Both the position numbers and the translations under genes were made by a program. A stretch of DNA of 64,000 nt from JACKII01 sp965222315 (GTDB taxonomy: Bacteria; Pseudomonadota; Alphaproteobacteria; Bin95): assembly GCA_965222315.1 (NCBI GenBank), contig OZ244951.1:1178001-1242000 (forward strand). Reading direction: 5' to 3'. The number at the start of each line of letters is the position of its first letter. Positions within the stretch are counted from its first letter, which is position 1. This document shows positions 32,643 to 41,849 of the stretch, piece by piece. Under the pieces are notes generated by a model that saw only the letters and a list, made by a program, of their open reading frames with translations, made no database searches and was not told the DNA's origin.

Positions 32643-33298
32643 CGGATGGAGCCAAAAAGCGCGTCGGCATCCTGCTCTCTGGGCGCGGCAGCAACATGGC
32701 AGCGCTGGTGGAGGCCGCCCAGGCTGACCTCGCTTTTCCGGCAGAGCCCGCCTTGGTCCTCTCCAACCGGGCCGATGCGGCGGGCCTGGCGTTTGCGGCA
32801 GACAAGGGGATCGAAACAGCGGTTGTCGATCACAAGCCGTTCGGCAAGGACCGCGAAGCCTTCGAACATGCCCTTGATGCGCGCTTGCGGGAATCCGGTG
32901 TGGAATTGGTCTGCCTTGCCGGGTTCATGCGGCTGCTGACCCCTTGGTTCGTCGAGCAGTGGCGCGACCGCCTGATCAACATCCACCCCTCTCTGTTGCC
33001 GTCGTTCAAGGGCCTGCACACCCACGAGCGCGCCTTGGAGACGGGGGTGCGCCTGCACGGTTGCACGGTACACTTCGTCCGCGCCGAGATGGATGACGGC
33101 CCCATCATCGCGCAAGCCGCCGTGCCGGTTCTCCCTGGCGACGACCCGGACATCCTCGCAGCCCGTGTCCTCACGATGGAGCATCGGCTTTACCCGCTGG
33201 CTTTGAGTCTGGTAGCGGCGGGCAAGGTGCGGGTGGAAGATGAACGGGCCGTTTTCGACCCGCCCGAAACAGCGCAAGAGGCTCTGCTGCTGGGGTAG
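32639..33298 (+). CDS. purN: Phosphoribosylglycinamide formyltransferase
   Basis: This 219-aa protein has the formyltransferase fold of PurN: RVGILLSGRGSNMAALVEAA at the start, GFMRLLTPWFVEQW, then NIHPSLLPSFKG with the catalytic Asn and His. HGCTVHFVRAEMDDGPIIAQ carries the catalytic Asp. It moves a formyl group from 10-formyl-THF to GAR in purine synthesis. Translation is coupled to purM. A GC-rich repeat-like spacer follows, before the convergent F420:NADP reductase homologue. Confidence 0.98.
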   Translation: MTDGAKKRVGILLSGRGSNMAALVEAAQADLAFPAEPALVLSNRADAAGLAFAADKGIETAVVDHKPFGKDREAFEHALDARLRESGVELVCLAGFMRLLTPWFVEQWRDRLINIHPSLLPSFKGLHTHERALETGVRLHGCTVHFVRAEMDDGPIIAQAAVPVLPGDDPDILAARVLTMEHRLYPLALSLVAAGKVRVEDERAVFDPPETAQEALLLG

Positions 33299-33398
33299 GG
33301 CTAGGCCGCGCGCCCAACAATACCAAAAACGGCATTCCCGGCAGGATGCCCGGCCTCCCGGCCGCGCAGATCGCCGCTATCTCCTGCCTTTGGAGAAC

Positions 33399-34022
33399 CT
33401 ACCCAGTAATACGGATGCCAGCCGTGATCTTATACCGGCGGTTGATCTGAATGATCACGCTGGTCAGCGCTTCCGCCGCGGCGGAGTTGGCCAACGGTCC
33501 GGCGTGCCAGCCCTTCAGGCCGGCGTCTTCCACCAGCTTGATGACTTCCTCCCGCGCTGCCAGTTTGTCGCCAGCGACCAGCACATCGCAGTCCAGGTCT
33601 TCGCCCGACTGCAGCTTGTCGGCCGCCACATTCTGGAATGCCGAGACGACAATCGCTTCCTCCAGCAATTTCTGGGCGTTCACCGCTGCAGAGCCGCCTT
33701 CGGGCAACTGCACGGTGCCGACTTTCGGCGGCATCAGGGGCACGGTCGTGTCGATCAGGATCTTGCCTTTCAGGGCTTCCCTCACGGCCTCAAGCGTCCG
33801 CAACTGGTTCTCATACGGCACCGTGATCGCAACAATATCCGCCACGGTTGCTGCTGAGAGATTGTCCATCCCTTCTGCGCCCTCGACCAGAGCGGCGGCT
33901 TCCTGCGCCTTCTCCGCCGCGCGGGAGCCGATAATGACGCGGTGCCCGGCCTTGGCCCAGCGGCGGGCAAGCCCGGTGCCCAGGTCGCCGGTGCCGCCTA
34001 GAATGGCGATGGTCTTGCTCAT
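33399..34022 (-). CDS. npdG: NADPH-dependent F420 reductase homologue
   Basis: This 207-aa protein has a Rossmann domain beginning KTIAILGGTGDLGTGLARRW, AGHRVIIGSRAAEKAQEAA, as in F420:NADP oxidoreductases. VPYENQLRTLEAVREALKGK, DTTVPLMPP and SAFQNVAADKLQ are the next family blocks. The C-terminus GPLANSAAAEALTSVIIQIN matches. It would move hydride between NADPH and F420. The ATG at 34022 is the natural start, one base after the MmgE/PrpD gene stop (TGACATG), so the two are co-transcribed. F420 use in this organism is an inference supported by this gene and the LLM genes; no F420 synthesis gene is in view. Confidence 0.85.
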   Translation of the reverse strand: MSKTIAILGGTGDLGTGLARRWAKAGHRVIIGSRAAEKAQEAAALVEGAEGMDNLSAATVADIVAITVPYENQLRTLEAVREALKGKILIDTTVPLMPPKVGTVQLPEGGSAAVNAQKLLEEAIVVSAFQNVAADKLQSGEDLDCDVLVAGDKLAAREEVIKLVEDAGLKGWHAGPLANSAAAEALTSVIIQINRRYKITAGIRITG

Positions 34023-34023
34023 G

Positions 34024-35526
34024 TCATTCGTTCCAATCGAAAATACCGGAGGTGCGCGGCTCTTCGCCAAGCGCGGGGATAAGCGGGTTTAGCGCGAGCA
34101 ACCCGTCCGCGTCGAGCCCAGAAAGACTTACGCATGCCTGCCAAAGCCGGTTCACCGCAACCGCTTCCAGATACGGGGCCGCCTGCCGCTCCAGCTTTGC
34201 CCGGTACTGTTCTTCGCCCCACGGTGCTGCGCCGTTCGGATGCGCGTCGGCGACGGCTTTCTCCGCCTCGACCACCGCGCCGTTCCGCATCGTCACCTCG
34301 ACCCGTCCGTCAAAGGCCCGCTTGGCCGGGTCGGGCTCGTGGTAGCGCTCGGTCCAATGGGGCTCCTCTTCCGTCGTGATCGCGCTCCACAGCTTGTGCG
34401 TTTCCAGGCGCCCCGCCCGCTCCGGCGTGTAGGAACCGATGTGGTCCCAGTCGCCATCCTCCAGCGCTACGGCAAAGATATAGGGAAGCGAATGGTCCAG
34501 CGTCTCCCGGCTGGCGTGCGGGTCGTATTTCTGGGGATCGTTCGCGCCGGAGCCGATCACCCGGTGGGTATGGTCACTGGTATAGATCACGATGTCAGAG
34601 ACTTCCGTCAGATCAATCCGCCCGCGCAGGTCAAAGGCCAGGTCGATCATTGCCTGCGCCTGGTATTCGGCGGAATGCGCCTTGGGATAGGTCTCCATGA
34701 TGCCCCGCGGCGGCGCGCCGGCATCGGGCAGCGGCACGGCGTATTCCGCTCTTGGCCCGTCCAGCATCCAGGCAATCACCGAATCCTCTCCCTCATAGAC
34801 AGGGCTCGGCCCGCCCTGGCCCCGCATGGCCCTGTCAACGGCCTCGATGGCGGTCTTGCCGGCCCAGGCGGGCGCGTAGGCCTTCCACGAAGAAATATCG
34901 CCCTTGCGCGACTGCCGTGTGGCGAAGGACAGGTGGACGGCCTGATTCAGCGCATCGTAGATCGTCTCTGCCTTCAGTCCCAACAACGCGCCCAATCCTG
35001 CCGTGATGCCGGCCGCCAAATGGGCCACATGGTCGATCTTGTGGCTATGCAGGTCGATGGCCTTTACCAGCGCGACATGCACTTCATAGGCCACGACGAT
35101 GGCGCGGGTGAGGTCCGCGCCGGTCCGTTTCGTCTGCTGCGCCACCGCCAGCAGGCCGGCCACGCAGTCGGAGGGATGGGCGAAGTCTGCCGCCAGGAAC
35201 GTGTCATTCCAATCAAGCTCCCGCACGGCTACGCCATTGGCCCACGCCGCCCATTCGGCATGCACGGGCACGTCGAAGCCGAACACCCGTGCGCCGCGCA
35301 ACCGGGGGTGCGCCAAGCCCATTTGGCGGGCCGCCCGCACCGCCTCCCGGTCGATTGCTGCCAGCGCAACCGCCAGCGAATCAGCCATCCGCAACCCGGT
35401 CATGGCCTCAACATCGGGCTCTATGGGCCCGGGGGCCGCGGCAAACGCCGCGATACTCCAGACCAGCTGCTGGTCCCTGGGCAAGCGGTCGGCGGAAGGG
35501 TGAACGCGGACGGTATGGGTTGGCAT
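34024..35526 (-). CDS. MmgE/PrpD family protein
   Basis: This 500-aa protein belongs to the 2-methylcitrate dehydratase/MmgE family. Conserved blocks are ELDWNDTFLAADFAHPSDCV, YEVHVALVKAIDLHSHKIDH, KGDISSWKAYAPAWAGKTAI and IMETYPKAHSAEYQAQAMID. SRETLDHSLPYIFAVALEDG lies in the C-terminal half. The family includes 2-methylcitrate and cis-aconitate decarboxylases and dehydratases; which reaction applies here is not clear because no prpBC genes are adjacent. The ATG at 35526 is chosen for the GGAG eight bases upstream; an earlier ATG at 35550 lacks a site. It is followed by the F420:NADP reductase homologue after one base. Confidence 0.9.
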   Translation of the reverse strand: MPTHTVRVHPSADRLPRDQQLVWSIAAFAAAPGPIEPDVEAMTGLRMADSLAVALAAIDREAVRAARQMGLAHPRLRGARVFGFDVPVHAEWAAWANGVAVRELDWNDTFLAADFAHPSDCVAGLLAVAQQTKRTGADLTRAIVVAYEVHVALVKAIDLHSHKIDHVAHLAAGITAGLGALLGLKAETIYDALNQAVHLSFATRQSRKGDISSWKAYAPAWAGKTAIEAVDRAMRGQGGPSPVYEGEDSVIAWMLDGPRAEYAVPLPDAGAPPRGIMETYPKAHSAEYQAQAMIDLAFDLRGRIDLTEVSDIVIYTSDHTHRVIGSGANDPQKYDPHASRETLDHSLPYIFAVALEDGDWDHIGSYTPERAGRLETHKLWSAITTEEEPHWTERYHEPDPAKRAFDGRVEVTMRNGAVVEAEKAVADAHPNGAAPWGEEQYRAKLERQAAPYLEAVAVNRLWQACVSLSGLDADGLLALNPLIPALGEEPRTSGIFDWNE

Positions 35527-35890
35527 ATTCGTAGCTCCGGCCGGGGGCAAAATTGGTTCGGGCGGCAGTGACGCTAAAGCTTAGCCCATTCCATGGCGTG
35601 CCGTGAACCAAGCGGCATGACGGTAGTCTCCCGGCTGGGCATCCGCCTCCGGCAAAGCCGCCTCCGGCAGGCACGGTCGCCATCGCTGTTCGGATCAGGA
35701 AAATTGTGCAGCGATGGGGCTTGCTATGGCGTCGCACCTAAGGGTAGGCTCCCGCATGGATCGGCGAAATCCCGCTCGTTCGGGGAGTTGGCTGGTACAT
35801 AAAAAAAAGGCGGTCCACGCCAGTTACTGAGGAACCGGAGCAATCAAGCGCTGCAATGCCAGCGGCTTAGTCCAGATGGGAGACCAATTA
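35527..35890. other. Spacer between divergent genes
   Basis: This 364-bp gap separates the minus-strand MmgE/PrpD gene from the plus-strand ABC substrate-binding protein gene and should hold both promoters. It has GC-rich repeat-like words (TCCCGGCTGGGCATCC near 35631) and a run of eight A at 35801-35808. No ORF here looks coding and I see no clear promoter hexamers. Confidence 0.5.
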
Positions 35891-37492
35891 ATGTCTGATT
35901 CCACCAAGAAAACCGGCCTGAATCGCCGCGAGTTTATGGCGGCAACCGCCGCCGCAGGTGCAGTAGCCACCGCTGCATCGAGCCCGGCAAAGGCGATGCC
36001 GAAGCGCGGCGGCACTTTGCGTTATGCTACCCGTACCGACGGTCGCGGTCTCGATCCGCATCGCAACTTTGTCTACTACGTCTCGAACCCGATGGCGCTG
36101 ACCACGATGGGGCTGGTCGATCTTGGCAAAGATATGTCACTGCAGCCGGGCGTAGCCGAGTCGTGGGAAGGGTCCAAGGACCTGATGAAGTACACGTTCA
36201 AGCTGCGTCAGGGTGCAGAATACCATAACAGCAGAACAATTGATGCCGAATCGGTTGTTTGGAATATTCAACGCATGCAAGACCCGAAAATCGGGCACGC
36301 ACTGCACCGCTCTGCAATTAAGAATATCGATCGCGCGGAGGCGGACGGCCAGTACGTCCATTTTTACTTAAAAAAGCCGAGCGCTGTGTTGCCGGCGAAC
36401 TTAGTCTACTATCCGATCAATTTGATCGCTCCTGACAGTGTCGACAATGTCGATAACCATCCGATCGGTTGCGGTGCCTTCAAGTTCAAGAGCTGGAAGC
36501 GCTACGCCAAGACCGAACTCGTTCGCTTCGAGAATTATTTCGAAATGGGCGAAGACGGCAACCCGCTCCCCTACCTAGATGCGGTTGAGGCCTTCCCGAA
36601 ACGCGAAGACAAGGTGCGTCTGACGGCGCTGCGGTCCGGTGAAGTCGACATGATCGAGAACATGTCCTACTTCGACGCGCCCAGTTTTATTGAGGACGAA
36701 AGCGACACCTACAACGTTTTCAAATCCCCCCAGGTTGGCCTAGCGCACTACAACATCCAGGCGAAGTCCGGACCGTTCGCGATGTCGGGCGGAGAGGATG
36801 CAAAGATGCTTCGCCAGGCGGTCGTCCATGCGATCGATAAGGAAGCAATCCATCAGGCGGTGTTCAACGGCTTGGGGGAAAAGATGGACACGTTCTATGC
36901 GTCGGAGTCTCCCTGGCATCTGCCCGACGTGAAGGCGGGCCCGGAATATGACCCGGAGAAGACGCGCTTCATTCTGCGCAAGCTGAACATGGAAAATATG
37001 CCGATCGCCGTGGTTTCGCGTCAGGCCTATCAGTACATGCGCAATGGTGGCGAAATCCTCCACGCGATGCTGCTGGAAGCCGGCTTCGCGGCCACGAACG
37101 AGGTGTTCGACAACCCGGTTCTCCAGTCCAAATACGAAAAAGACGACTACGGTATCGACTCCACCGCTTCCAGCTTCCGCTTCGATCCGGATGGCCATTA
37201 TGGCCGGTGGATCGCCTCCGATGCGGCGGCGAACAAGCGCCGCATCGGCTTCAAGTCGGAGCGCTGCGACCAACTGATCGAGGAAGCCGCCGCCACCGCC
37301 GATATGGGCCTGCGGAAGGAAATGTACACCGAAGTCGACAGCATCGTTAACGACGAGTGCGTGTTCATCTATCATCACTCGGTGCCATTGACCGGCGCTT
37401 CGGTGAAGAATTTGAAAGGGTACGAACCCCAGCTCACCGGTGGTCCAAACTACCACGGTGGCGGTGTCCGCACTGCGTACTTCGACAGCTAA
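35891..37492 (+). CDS. ABC transporter substrate-binding protein, family 5, Tat-type signal
   Basis: This 533-aa periplasmic protein belongs to the dipeptide/oligopeptide-binding family (SBP_bac_5). A twin-arginine signal NRREFMAATAAAGAVATAAS ends SPAKA, so export is probably by Tat. The body opens RGGTLRYATRTDGRGLDPHR and contains GVAESWEGSKDLMKYTFKLR and CGAFKFKSWKR. AVVHAIDKEAIHQAVFNG comes later. The ATG at 35891 follows GGAGA at eight bases; the ATG at 35876 is less well placed. Two permease genes follow on the same strand after 108 bp that contain a GC-rich stretch. The ATPase genes are on the opposite strand. Peptides or similar amine/opine compounds are likely ligands. Confidence 0.93.
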   Translation: MSDSTKKTGLNRREFMAATAAAGAVATAASSPAKAMPKRGGTLRYATRTDGRGLDPHRNFVYYVSNPMALTTMGLVDLGKDMSLQPGVAESWEGSKDLMKYTFKLRQGAEYHNSRTIDAESVVWNIQRMQDPKIGHALHRSAIKNIDRAEADGQYVHFYLKKPSAVLPANLVYYPINLIAPDSVDNVDNHPIGCGAFKFKSWKRYAKTELVRFENYFEMGEDGNPLPYLDAVEAFPKREDKVRLTALRSGEVDMIENMSYFDAPSFIEDESDTYNVFKSPQVGLAHYNIQAKSGPFAMSGGEDAKMLRQAVVHAIDKEAIHQAVFNGLGEKMDTFYASESPWHLPDVKAGPEYDPEKTRFILRKLNMENMPIAVVSRQAYQYMRNGGEILHAMLLEAGFAATNEVFDNPVLQSKYEKDDYGIDSTASSFRFDPDGHYGRWIASDAAANKRRIGFKSERCDQLIEEAAATADMGLRKEMYTEVDSIVNDECVFIYHHSVPLTGASVKNLKGYEPQLTGGPNYHGGGVRTAYFDS

Positions 37493-37600
37493 TGCGACCG
37501 GTGGGTCGTCGCTCTTCCGGCCGTGGCCGGGGGGGCGGCTGCCCATTTTCGTGACCGCAATGACAAAGCTGCCAAACAGCCCTAGACCGGTGGACAGCGC

Positions 37601-38557
37601 ATGCTGATTTATACGATCAATCGGATTCTTCAGCTAATCCCGATTGTTTTCATACTGTCGTTTATCGTGTTCATGATGGTGGAAGCCTTGCCGGGCGACA
37701 TCATCGACACAATGGCCGACATCGATACCGAGATTGATGCGGAAACCCGTGCGGCGTTGGAAAAAGAGCTCGGTCTCGATCAACCATGGTACGTACGCTA
37801 TGCTTGGTGGCTGGGTGATATTTTCCAGGGCCAGTTCGGTAACTCGCTGGTAACCAGGCGCCCCGTTGCTCTGGAACTGATCGAGCGTATCCCGGCAACG
37901 CTTTACTTGGCCGCGGTTGGCATTGGCCTCTCCCTGCTGATCGCCATTCCATTTGGCACGATTGCCGCGGTGAAGCGCAACAGCATCACCGACTACAGCG
38001 CCCAGGTCACCTCGCTCGTCGGTATCTCGATCCCTGAATTCTGGTTCGCGATCCTTTCGATCCTGGTGTTCTCGCTCTACTTCGGTTTGTTGCCGTCGTC
38101 GGGTTATGTCGGGCCGGGAGAGGATTTCGGGCTATCCATCTGGTATCTGATCCTGCCCGCGGTCGCGATCGGCTTCCGCCAGGCGGCCTATACCACCCGC
38201 CTGACGCGCTCCAGTATGCTGGACGAGATCAGCAAGGACTATGTGGTCACCCACCGCTCGCTCGGCCTGCCGGAGAGCAAGGTGATCTACAAGTACACCC
38301 TGCGTAACGCACTGATACCGACGGTAACCATTGCCGGCCTGCAATTCGCCAACCTGCTTGGCGGCACGGTGGTGCTGGAGACCATCTTTGCATGGCCAGG
38401 TATTGGACTGACGATCTATCAGGCAATCCAGTTGCGCGACTACCCGGTGATCCAAGCGGGCATCCTGTTCCTTGGTTTCAAGGTGGTATTGATCAATCTG
38501 CTGGTTGATTTGTTGTACCGCGTCCTCAACCCGCGTGTCAGTGTCGGCGGCGGCTAG
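37601..38557 (+). CDS. ABC transporter permease, DppB/OppB family
   Basis: This 318-aa permease with about six helices starts INRILQLIPIVFILSFIVFM. ELGLDQPWYVRYAWWLGDIF and GQFGNSLVTRRPVALELIER are family motifs, and the EAA-type loop is TRLTRSSMLDEISKDYVVTH followed by RSLGLPESKV. It ends near GIGLTIYQAIQLRDYPVIQA. It forms the transmembrane channel with the OppC-type protein encoded 19 bp downstream. Confidence 0.96.
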   Translation: MLIYTINRILQLIPIVFILSFIVFMMVEALPGDIIDTMADIDTEIDAETRAALEKELGLDQPWYVRYAWWLGDIFQGQFGNSLVTRRPVALELIERIPATLYLAAVGIGLSLLIAIPFGTIAAVKRNSITDYSAQVTSLVGISIPEFWFAILSILVFSLYFGLLPSSGYVGPGEDFGLSIWYLILPAVAIGFRQAAYTTRLTRSSMLDEISKDYVVTHRSLGLPESKVIYKYTLRNALIPTVTIAGLQFANLLGGTVVLETIFAWPGIGLTIYQAIQLRDYPVIQAGILFLGFKVVLINLLVDLLYRVLNPRVSVGGG

Positions 38558-38576
38558 CGGAGAGGGAAAGAAAACA

Positions 38577-39536
38577 ATGACTGAAGTAGCCCAAAATCAA
38601 CTGGATGCCCGCCAGCGGGTCGATATCGTCGCCGATACGGAGACGCCGTGGCGCATCCGTACCCGTCGCGCCCGCGCCGGAACGTCCAATGCCTGGCACG
38701 AACTGCGCAAGAGCCGGACAGCGACCATCGGTGCAGCGATGATCCTGTGCCTGCTGGTTGTTGTGCTGTTTGCCAAGACACTGGCGACACACAACCCGAT
38801 CAAGTCCAACTACCGCGAGCGGGTCGCCCCGATCAGTGCTGAGCACATTATGGGCACGGACAAGTTCGGGCGTGATATTTACAGCCGGGTCATCATCGGC
38901 GGGCAGCGCACGATCCTGATGAGCGTGGCCGCGGTGATACTCGGCATGTCGATCGGCATACCCATCGGCATTCTGTCAGGCTTCTACGGGGGGAGGATTG
39001 ACAGCGTCGTCATGCGTATCACGGACGGGTTCTTAGCCTTCCCGGGGCTATTACTCTACCTGTTAATCATAACCGTGGCCCGAGAATGGAAGCTGCACGG
39101 CTTCTGGAACGATGCGATATTGGTGTTTGCGCTCGGTATAGCCTTCTGGCCGGAGGTCGCGCGATTGTCCCGCGGACAGGCCCTGGTCGAACGCAAGAAG
39201 GAATATGTTGAGGCCGCGCAGTGTATGGGCGAACGCAGCGTCTGGATCGCCATGCGCCAAATCCTGCCGAACTGCATCTCGCCGTTGATCGTCAATGCTA
39301 CGGTGCGGCTCGGTTTTATGATCCTGATCATTGCCGCGCTGAGCTATCTCGGCCTGGGCACACCTCCGCCTGAGCCTGATTGGGGTTCGGACCTGCGGGC
39401 CGCCCAGGATCACATGGAAAGCCACCCGATGATTGCGATCTTCCCAGGGCTGGCGATCTGTTTCAGCGTGCTCGCCTTCAACCTGTTCGGCGACGGGCTC
39501 CGAGACATCCTCGATCCCAGAATGACTGAACGCTAG
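38577..39536 (+). CDS. ABC transporter permease, DppC/OppC family
   Basis: This 319-aa inner-membrane permease has a hydrophilic N-terminus (about 40 residues), a first helix ATIGAAMILCLLVVVLFAKT and the OppC opening EHIMGTDKFGRDIYSRVIIG. ILSGFYGGRIDSVVMRITDG, the EAA loop VERKKEYVEAAQCMGERSVW and ALSYLGLGTPPPEPDWGSDL are diagnostic. The ATG at 38577 follows AGGGA; a longer frame to 38505 overlaps the OppB-type gene and is less likely. A strong hairpin terminator follows its stop. Confidence 0.96.
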   Translation: MTEVAQNQLDARQRVDIVADTETPWRIRTRRARAGTSNAWHELRKSRTATIGAAMILCLLVVVLFAKTLATHNPIKSNYRERVAPISAEHIMGTDKFGRDIYSRVIIGGQRTILMSVAAVILGMSIGIPIGILSGFYGGRIDSVVMRITDGFLAFPGLLLYLLIITVAREWKLHGFWNDAILVFALGIAFWPEVARLSRGQALVERKKEYVEAAQCMGERSVWIAMRQILPNCISPLIVNATVRLGFMILIIAALSYLGLGTPPPEPDWGSDLRAAQDHMESHPMIAIFPGLAICFSVLAFNLFGDGLRDILDPRMTER

Positions 39537-39557
39537 CGGGCTTCGGCCCCTGGCATA

Positions 39558-39596
39558 GAAAAAGGGCGGAACCGTGAGGCTCCGCCCTTTCTTTTT
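39558..39596 (+). terminator. Intrinsic terminator after permease operon
   Basis: AAAGGGCGGA (39561-39570) and TCCGCCCTTT (39581-39590) form a perfect 10-bp stem with a 10-base loop, followed by CTTTTT. On the other strand an A-rich flank gives a T-tract as well, so it may work both ways. Confidence 0.9.
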
Positions 39597-39647
39597 GGGC
39601 TCTAAGATTTGCCTGGGCACGAAAGCCTCCGGCCATGCTCCTCACAC

Positions 39648-39683
39648 AATAAAGCCCGGCAGAACCATGTCCTGCCGGGCTTC
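39648..39683 (-). terminator. Terminator for the ATPase operon
   Basis: AAGCCCGGCAG (39652-39662) and CTGCCGGGCTT (39672-39682) are perfect 11-bp arms, 28 bp beyond the stop of the minus-strand ATPase gene. On the minus strand TTTAT follows the stem. Confidence 0.8.
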
Positions 39684-39709
39684 ATGGAATCGAGCAGACC
39701 ACTTACCGA

Positions 39710-40687
39710 TCAGACATTATGGCATGCCACGTAATGATTGGGCGCCATCTCTCTCAGTGGCGGCGGGTCGGTCTCGCAGTTTGGCGTGGCAATCGGACAG
39801 CGCTTGCACAGGCGGCAGCCAGGCGGCGGGTTAATCGGCGTTGCGATTTCACCGGTCAGCAGCAAACGCGGCGCCGGCTTGTCCGGGTCGGCCTCCGGCA
39901 CGGCTGCCATTAGCGCCTGGGTGTAAGGGTGTTGCGGGCGTTCGAAGATTTCGTCTACCGGCCCGGTCTCGACGATCTTGCCCACATACATCACGGCCAC
40001 CCGGTCGGAGATGTGGCGGACAACACTCAGGTCGTGGGCGATGAACAGATAGGTCAGTTGCATCTTCTGCTGCAACTCGCGGAACAGATTCAGAATCTGT
40101 GCCTGCACGGACACGTCCAACGCAGAGACCGGCTCATCACCGATCACCAGTTCCGGGTCAACCGATAGCGCCCGTGCAATCGCGATCCGCTGTCGTTGAC
40201 CGCCCGAAAACTCATGCGGATAGCGGTCGATATGCTCATGGCCAAGCCCGACCAGGTTCAGCAGCTCCAGTACCCGTTCACGCTTGGAACGCCAATTGTC
40301 CGCCAGGCCGTGAATTTCCAGCGGCCGGGCAAGGATTTGCATGACGGTCTTGCGCGGGTTCAGCGAGGAATAGGGGTCTTGGAAGACGAGCTGAACATCC
40401 TTGCGGACGGCCTGCATTCGGGTCTTGTCAAATGCCAGCAGGTCTTCGCCCTTTAGCCGAATGGCACCGCTGGTCGGTTCGACCAGGCGGGTAATCAGGC
40501 GGCCGGTCGTGGACTTGCCGCAACCGCTCTCGCCGACCAGGCCAAGCGTCTCGCCGGCATTGACGTGAAAGCTGATGTCGTCGACGGCTTTCAGCGTCTG
40601 GGTCTTGCCCGCGATACGGGAGACCATGTCGCCGTTCAGCGTAAAAAATTTGGTGAGGTTCTCGACCTCAAGCAGGGGAGCGCTCAC
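39710..40687 (-). CDS. Oligopeptide/dipeptide ABC transporter ATP-binding protein (OppF/DppF type)
   Basis: This 325-aa ATPase has Walker A GESGCGKST, signature SGGQRQRIAIARAL, Walker B LVIGDEPVSALD and H-loop IAHDLSVVRHISDRVAVMYV. The C-terminal extension has HPYTQALMAAVPEAD and a Cys cluster CRLCKRCPIATPNC typical of the OppD/F family. It energises uptake with its partner 36 bp upstream and the two permeases encoded convergently. The convergent split of the operon is unusual. Confidence 0.96.
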   Translation of the reverse strand: MSAPLLEVENLTKFFTLNGDMVSRIAGKTQTLKAVDDISFHVNAGETLGLVGESGCGKSTTGRLITRLVEPTSGAIRLKGEDLLAFDKTRMQAVRKDVQLVFQDPYSSLNPRKTVMQILARPLEIHGLADNWRSKRERVLELLNLVGLGHEHIDRYPHEFSGGQRQRIAIARALSVDPELVIGDEPVSALDVSVQAQILNLFRELQQKMQLTYLFIAHDLSVVRHISDRVAVMYVGKIVETGPVDEIFERPQHPYTQALMAAVPEADPDKPAPRLLLTGEIATPINPPPGCRLCKRCPIATPNCETDPPPLREMAPNHYVACHNV

Positions 40688-40723
40688 TAATGTGGGTTCC
40701 TTATCTGTCAGTTGGTCGAGGGA

Positions 40724-41701
40724 TTAGGACATATCGTTCAGGTGACAGGCCGCCCAATGACCTGGCGCCACTTCCCGGAACTTCGGGATTTCCTGGCGGC
40801 AGATGTCCATGGCGTGCTGGCAGCGCGGGTTGAACTTGCAGCCCGTTGGCGGGTCCATCATGTTGCAGACCGAGCCGTCAATTGGCGTCAGAAACTCGCT
40901 CTTGGTGTCCATCCGCGGGATCGAGTTCAACAGGCCGATGGTGTACGGGTGCATGGGATTCTTAAAGATTTCCCGCTTTTCTCCCATCTCCACCAGGTGG
41001 GAGGCATACATCACGCCGATCCGGTCGCAGGAATGCGCAACCACACCCAGATTGTGCGTGATAAACAGCAGCGACATGTCGAACCGGTCGATCATGGAAG
41101 TGATCAATTGCAGGATTGTTGCCTGGATGGTCACGTCTAGTGCAGTCGTCGGCTCGTCCGCGATCAGAAACGTCGGGTCGCAGGACAGTGCCATCGCCAG
41201 CATCACACGCTGCCGCATGCCGCCGGAGAACTCGTGCACGTAATTGTCGACGCGGCCTCTGGCTGAGGGAATGCCCACCAGGTCGAGCAGTTCGATGGTG
41301 CGCTCCCGCGCTTCGGCCTTGTTCATGCCGAGATTGGTTTTCAGAACGTCGCCGATCTGGCTGCCGACCGTATAAACGGGGTTTAGCGCGCTCATGGGTT
41401 CCTGAAAAACCATGGCGATCTTTTTGCCCCGGATTCCCCGGATCTGATTATCGTTCAGACTGTAGATATCCTGGCCGTCAACAACGACACGCTCCGCCGA
41501 AACCTCACCAGGCGGGGACGGGACGAGGCGCATGATTGCGCGGGCGGTGACGGATTTGCCGGAGCCCGACTCACCGACCAAACCGAACGTTTCGCCGCGC
41601 CCGACGTCAAACGTGACCCCGTTCACCGCTTTTAGTGTACCGCGTTTCAGGTGGAACTGTACCGTAAGGTCTTCCACCGACAGCATAGGTTCAGACATCA
41701 A
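40724..41701 (-). CDS. Oligopeptide/dipeptide ABC transporter ATP-binding protein (OppD/DppD type)
   Basis: This 325-aa ATPase has Walker A GESGSGKSV, signature SGGMRQRVMLAMALS, Walker B FLIADEPTTALDVTI and H-loop ITHNLGVVAHSCDRIGVMYA. The OppD-type C-terminus has HPYTIGLLNSIPRMD and PTGCKFNPRCQHAMDIC. ATG 41698 (second Met) is an alternative start. It is the first gene of the two-gene ATPase unit, 36 bp before the OppF-type gene. Confidence 0.96.
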   Translation of the reverse strand: MMSEPMLSVEDLTVQFHLKRGTLKAVNGVTFDVGRGETFGLVGESGSGKSVTARAIMRLVPSPPGEVSAERVVVDGQDIYSLNDNQIRGIRGKKIAMVFQEPMSALNPVYTVGSQIGDVLKTNLGMNKAEARERTIELLDLVGIPSARGRVDNYVHEFSGGMRQRVMLAMALSCDPTFLIADEPTTALDVTIQATILQLITSMIDRFDMSLLFITHNLGVVAHSCDRIGVMYASHLVEMGEKREIFKNPMHPYTIGLLNSIPRMDTKSEFLTPIDGSVCNMMDPPTGCKFNPRCQHAMDICRQEIPKFREVAPGHWAACHLNDMS

Positions 41702-41849
41702 GCGCTTCCTGTTGTTTTATCGTTCGGAAGCATTGTGCCGATACCGCAGGCCACGGTCTAGGCCGCAGGCCGGAAAATGACCGAATTTTATCGGGTCAAA
41801 TACGATTTCCGGATCTGCGGCCCGGCAGTTTGCCTGGCGGGTGCCGGAA

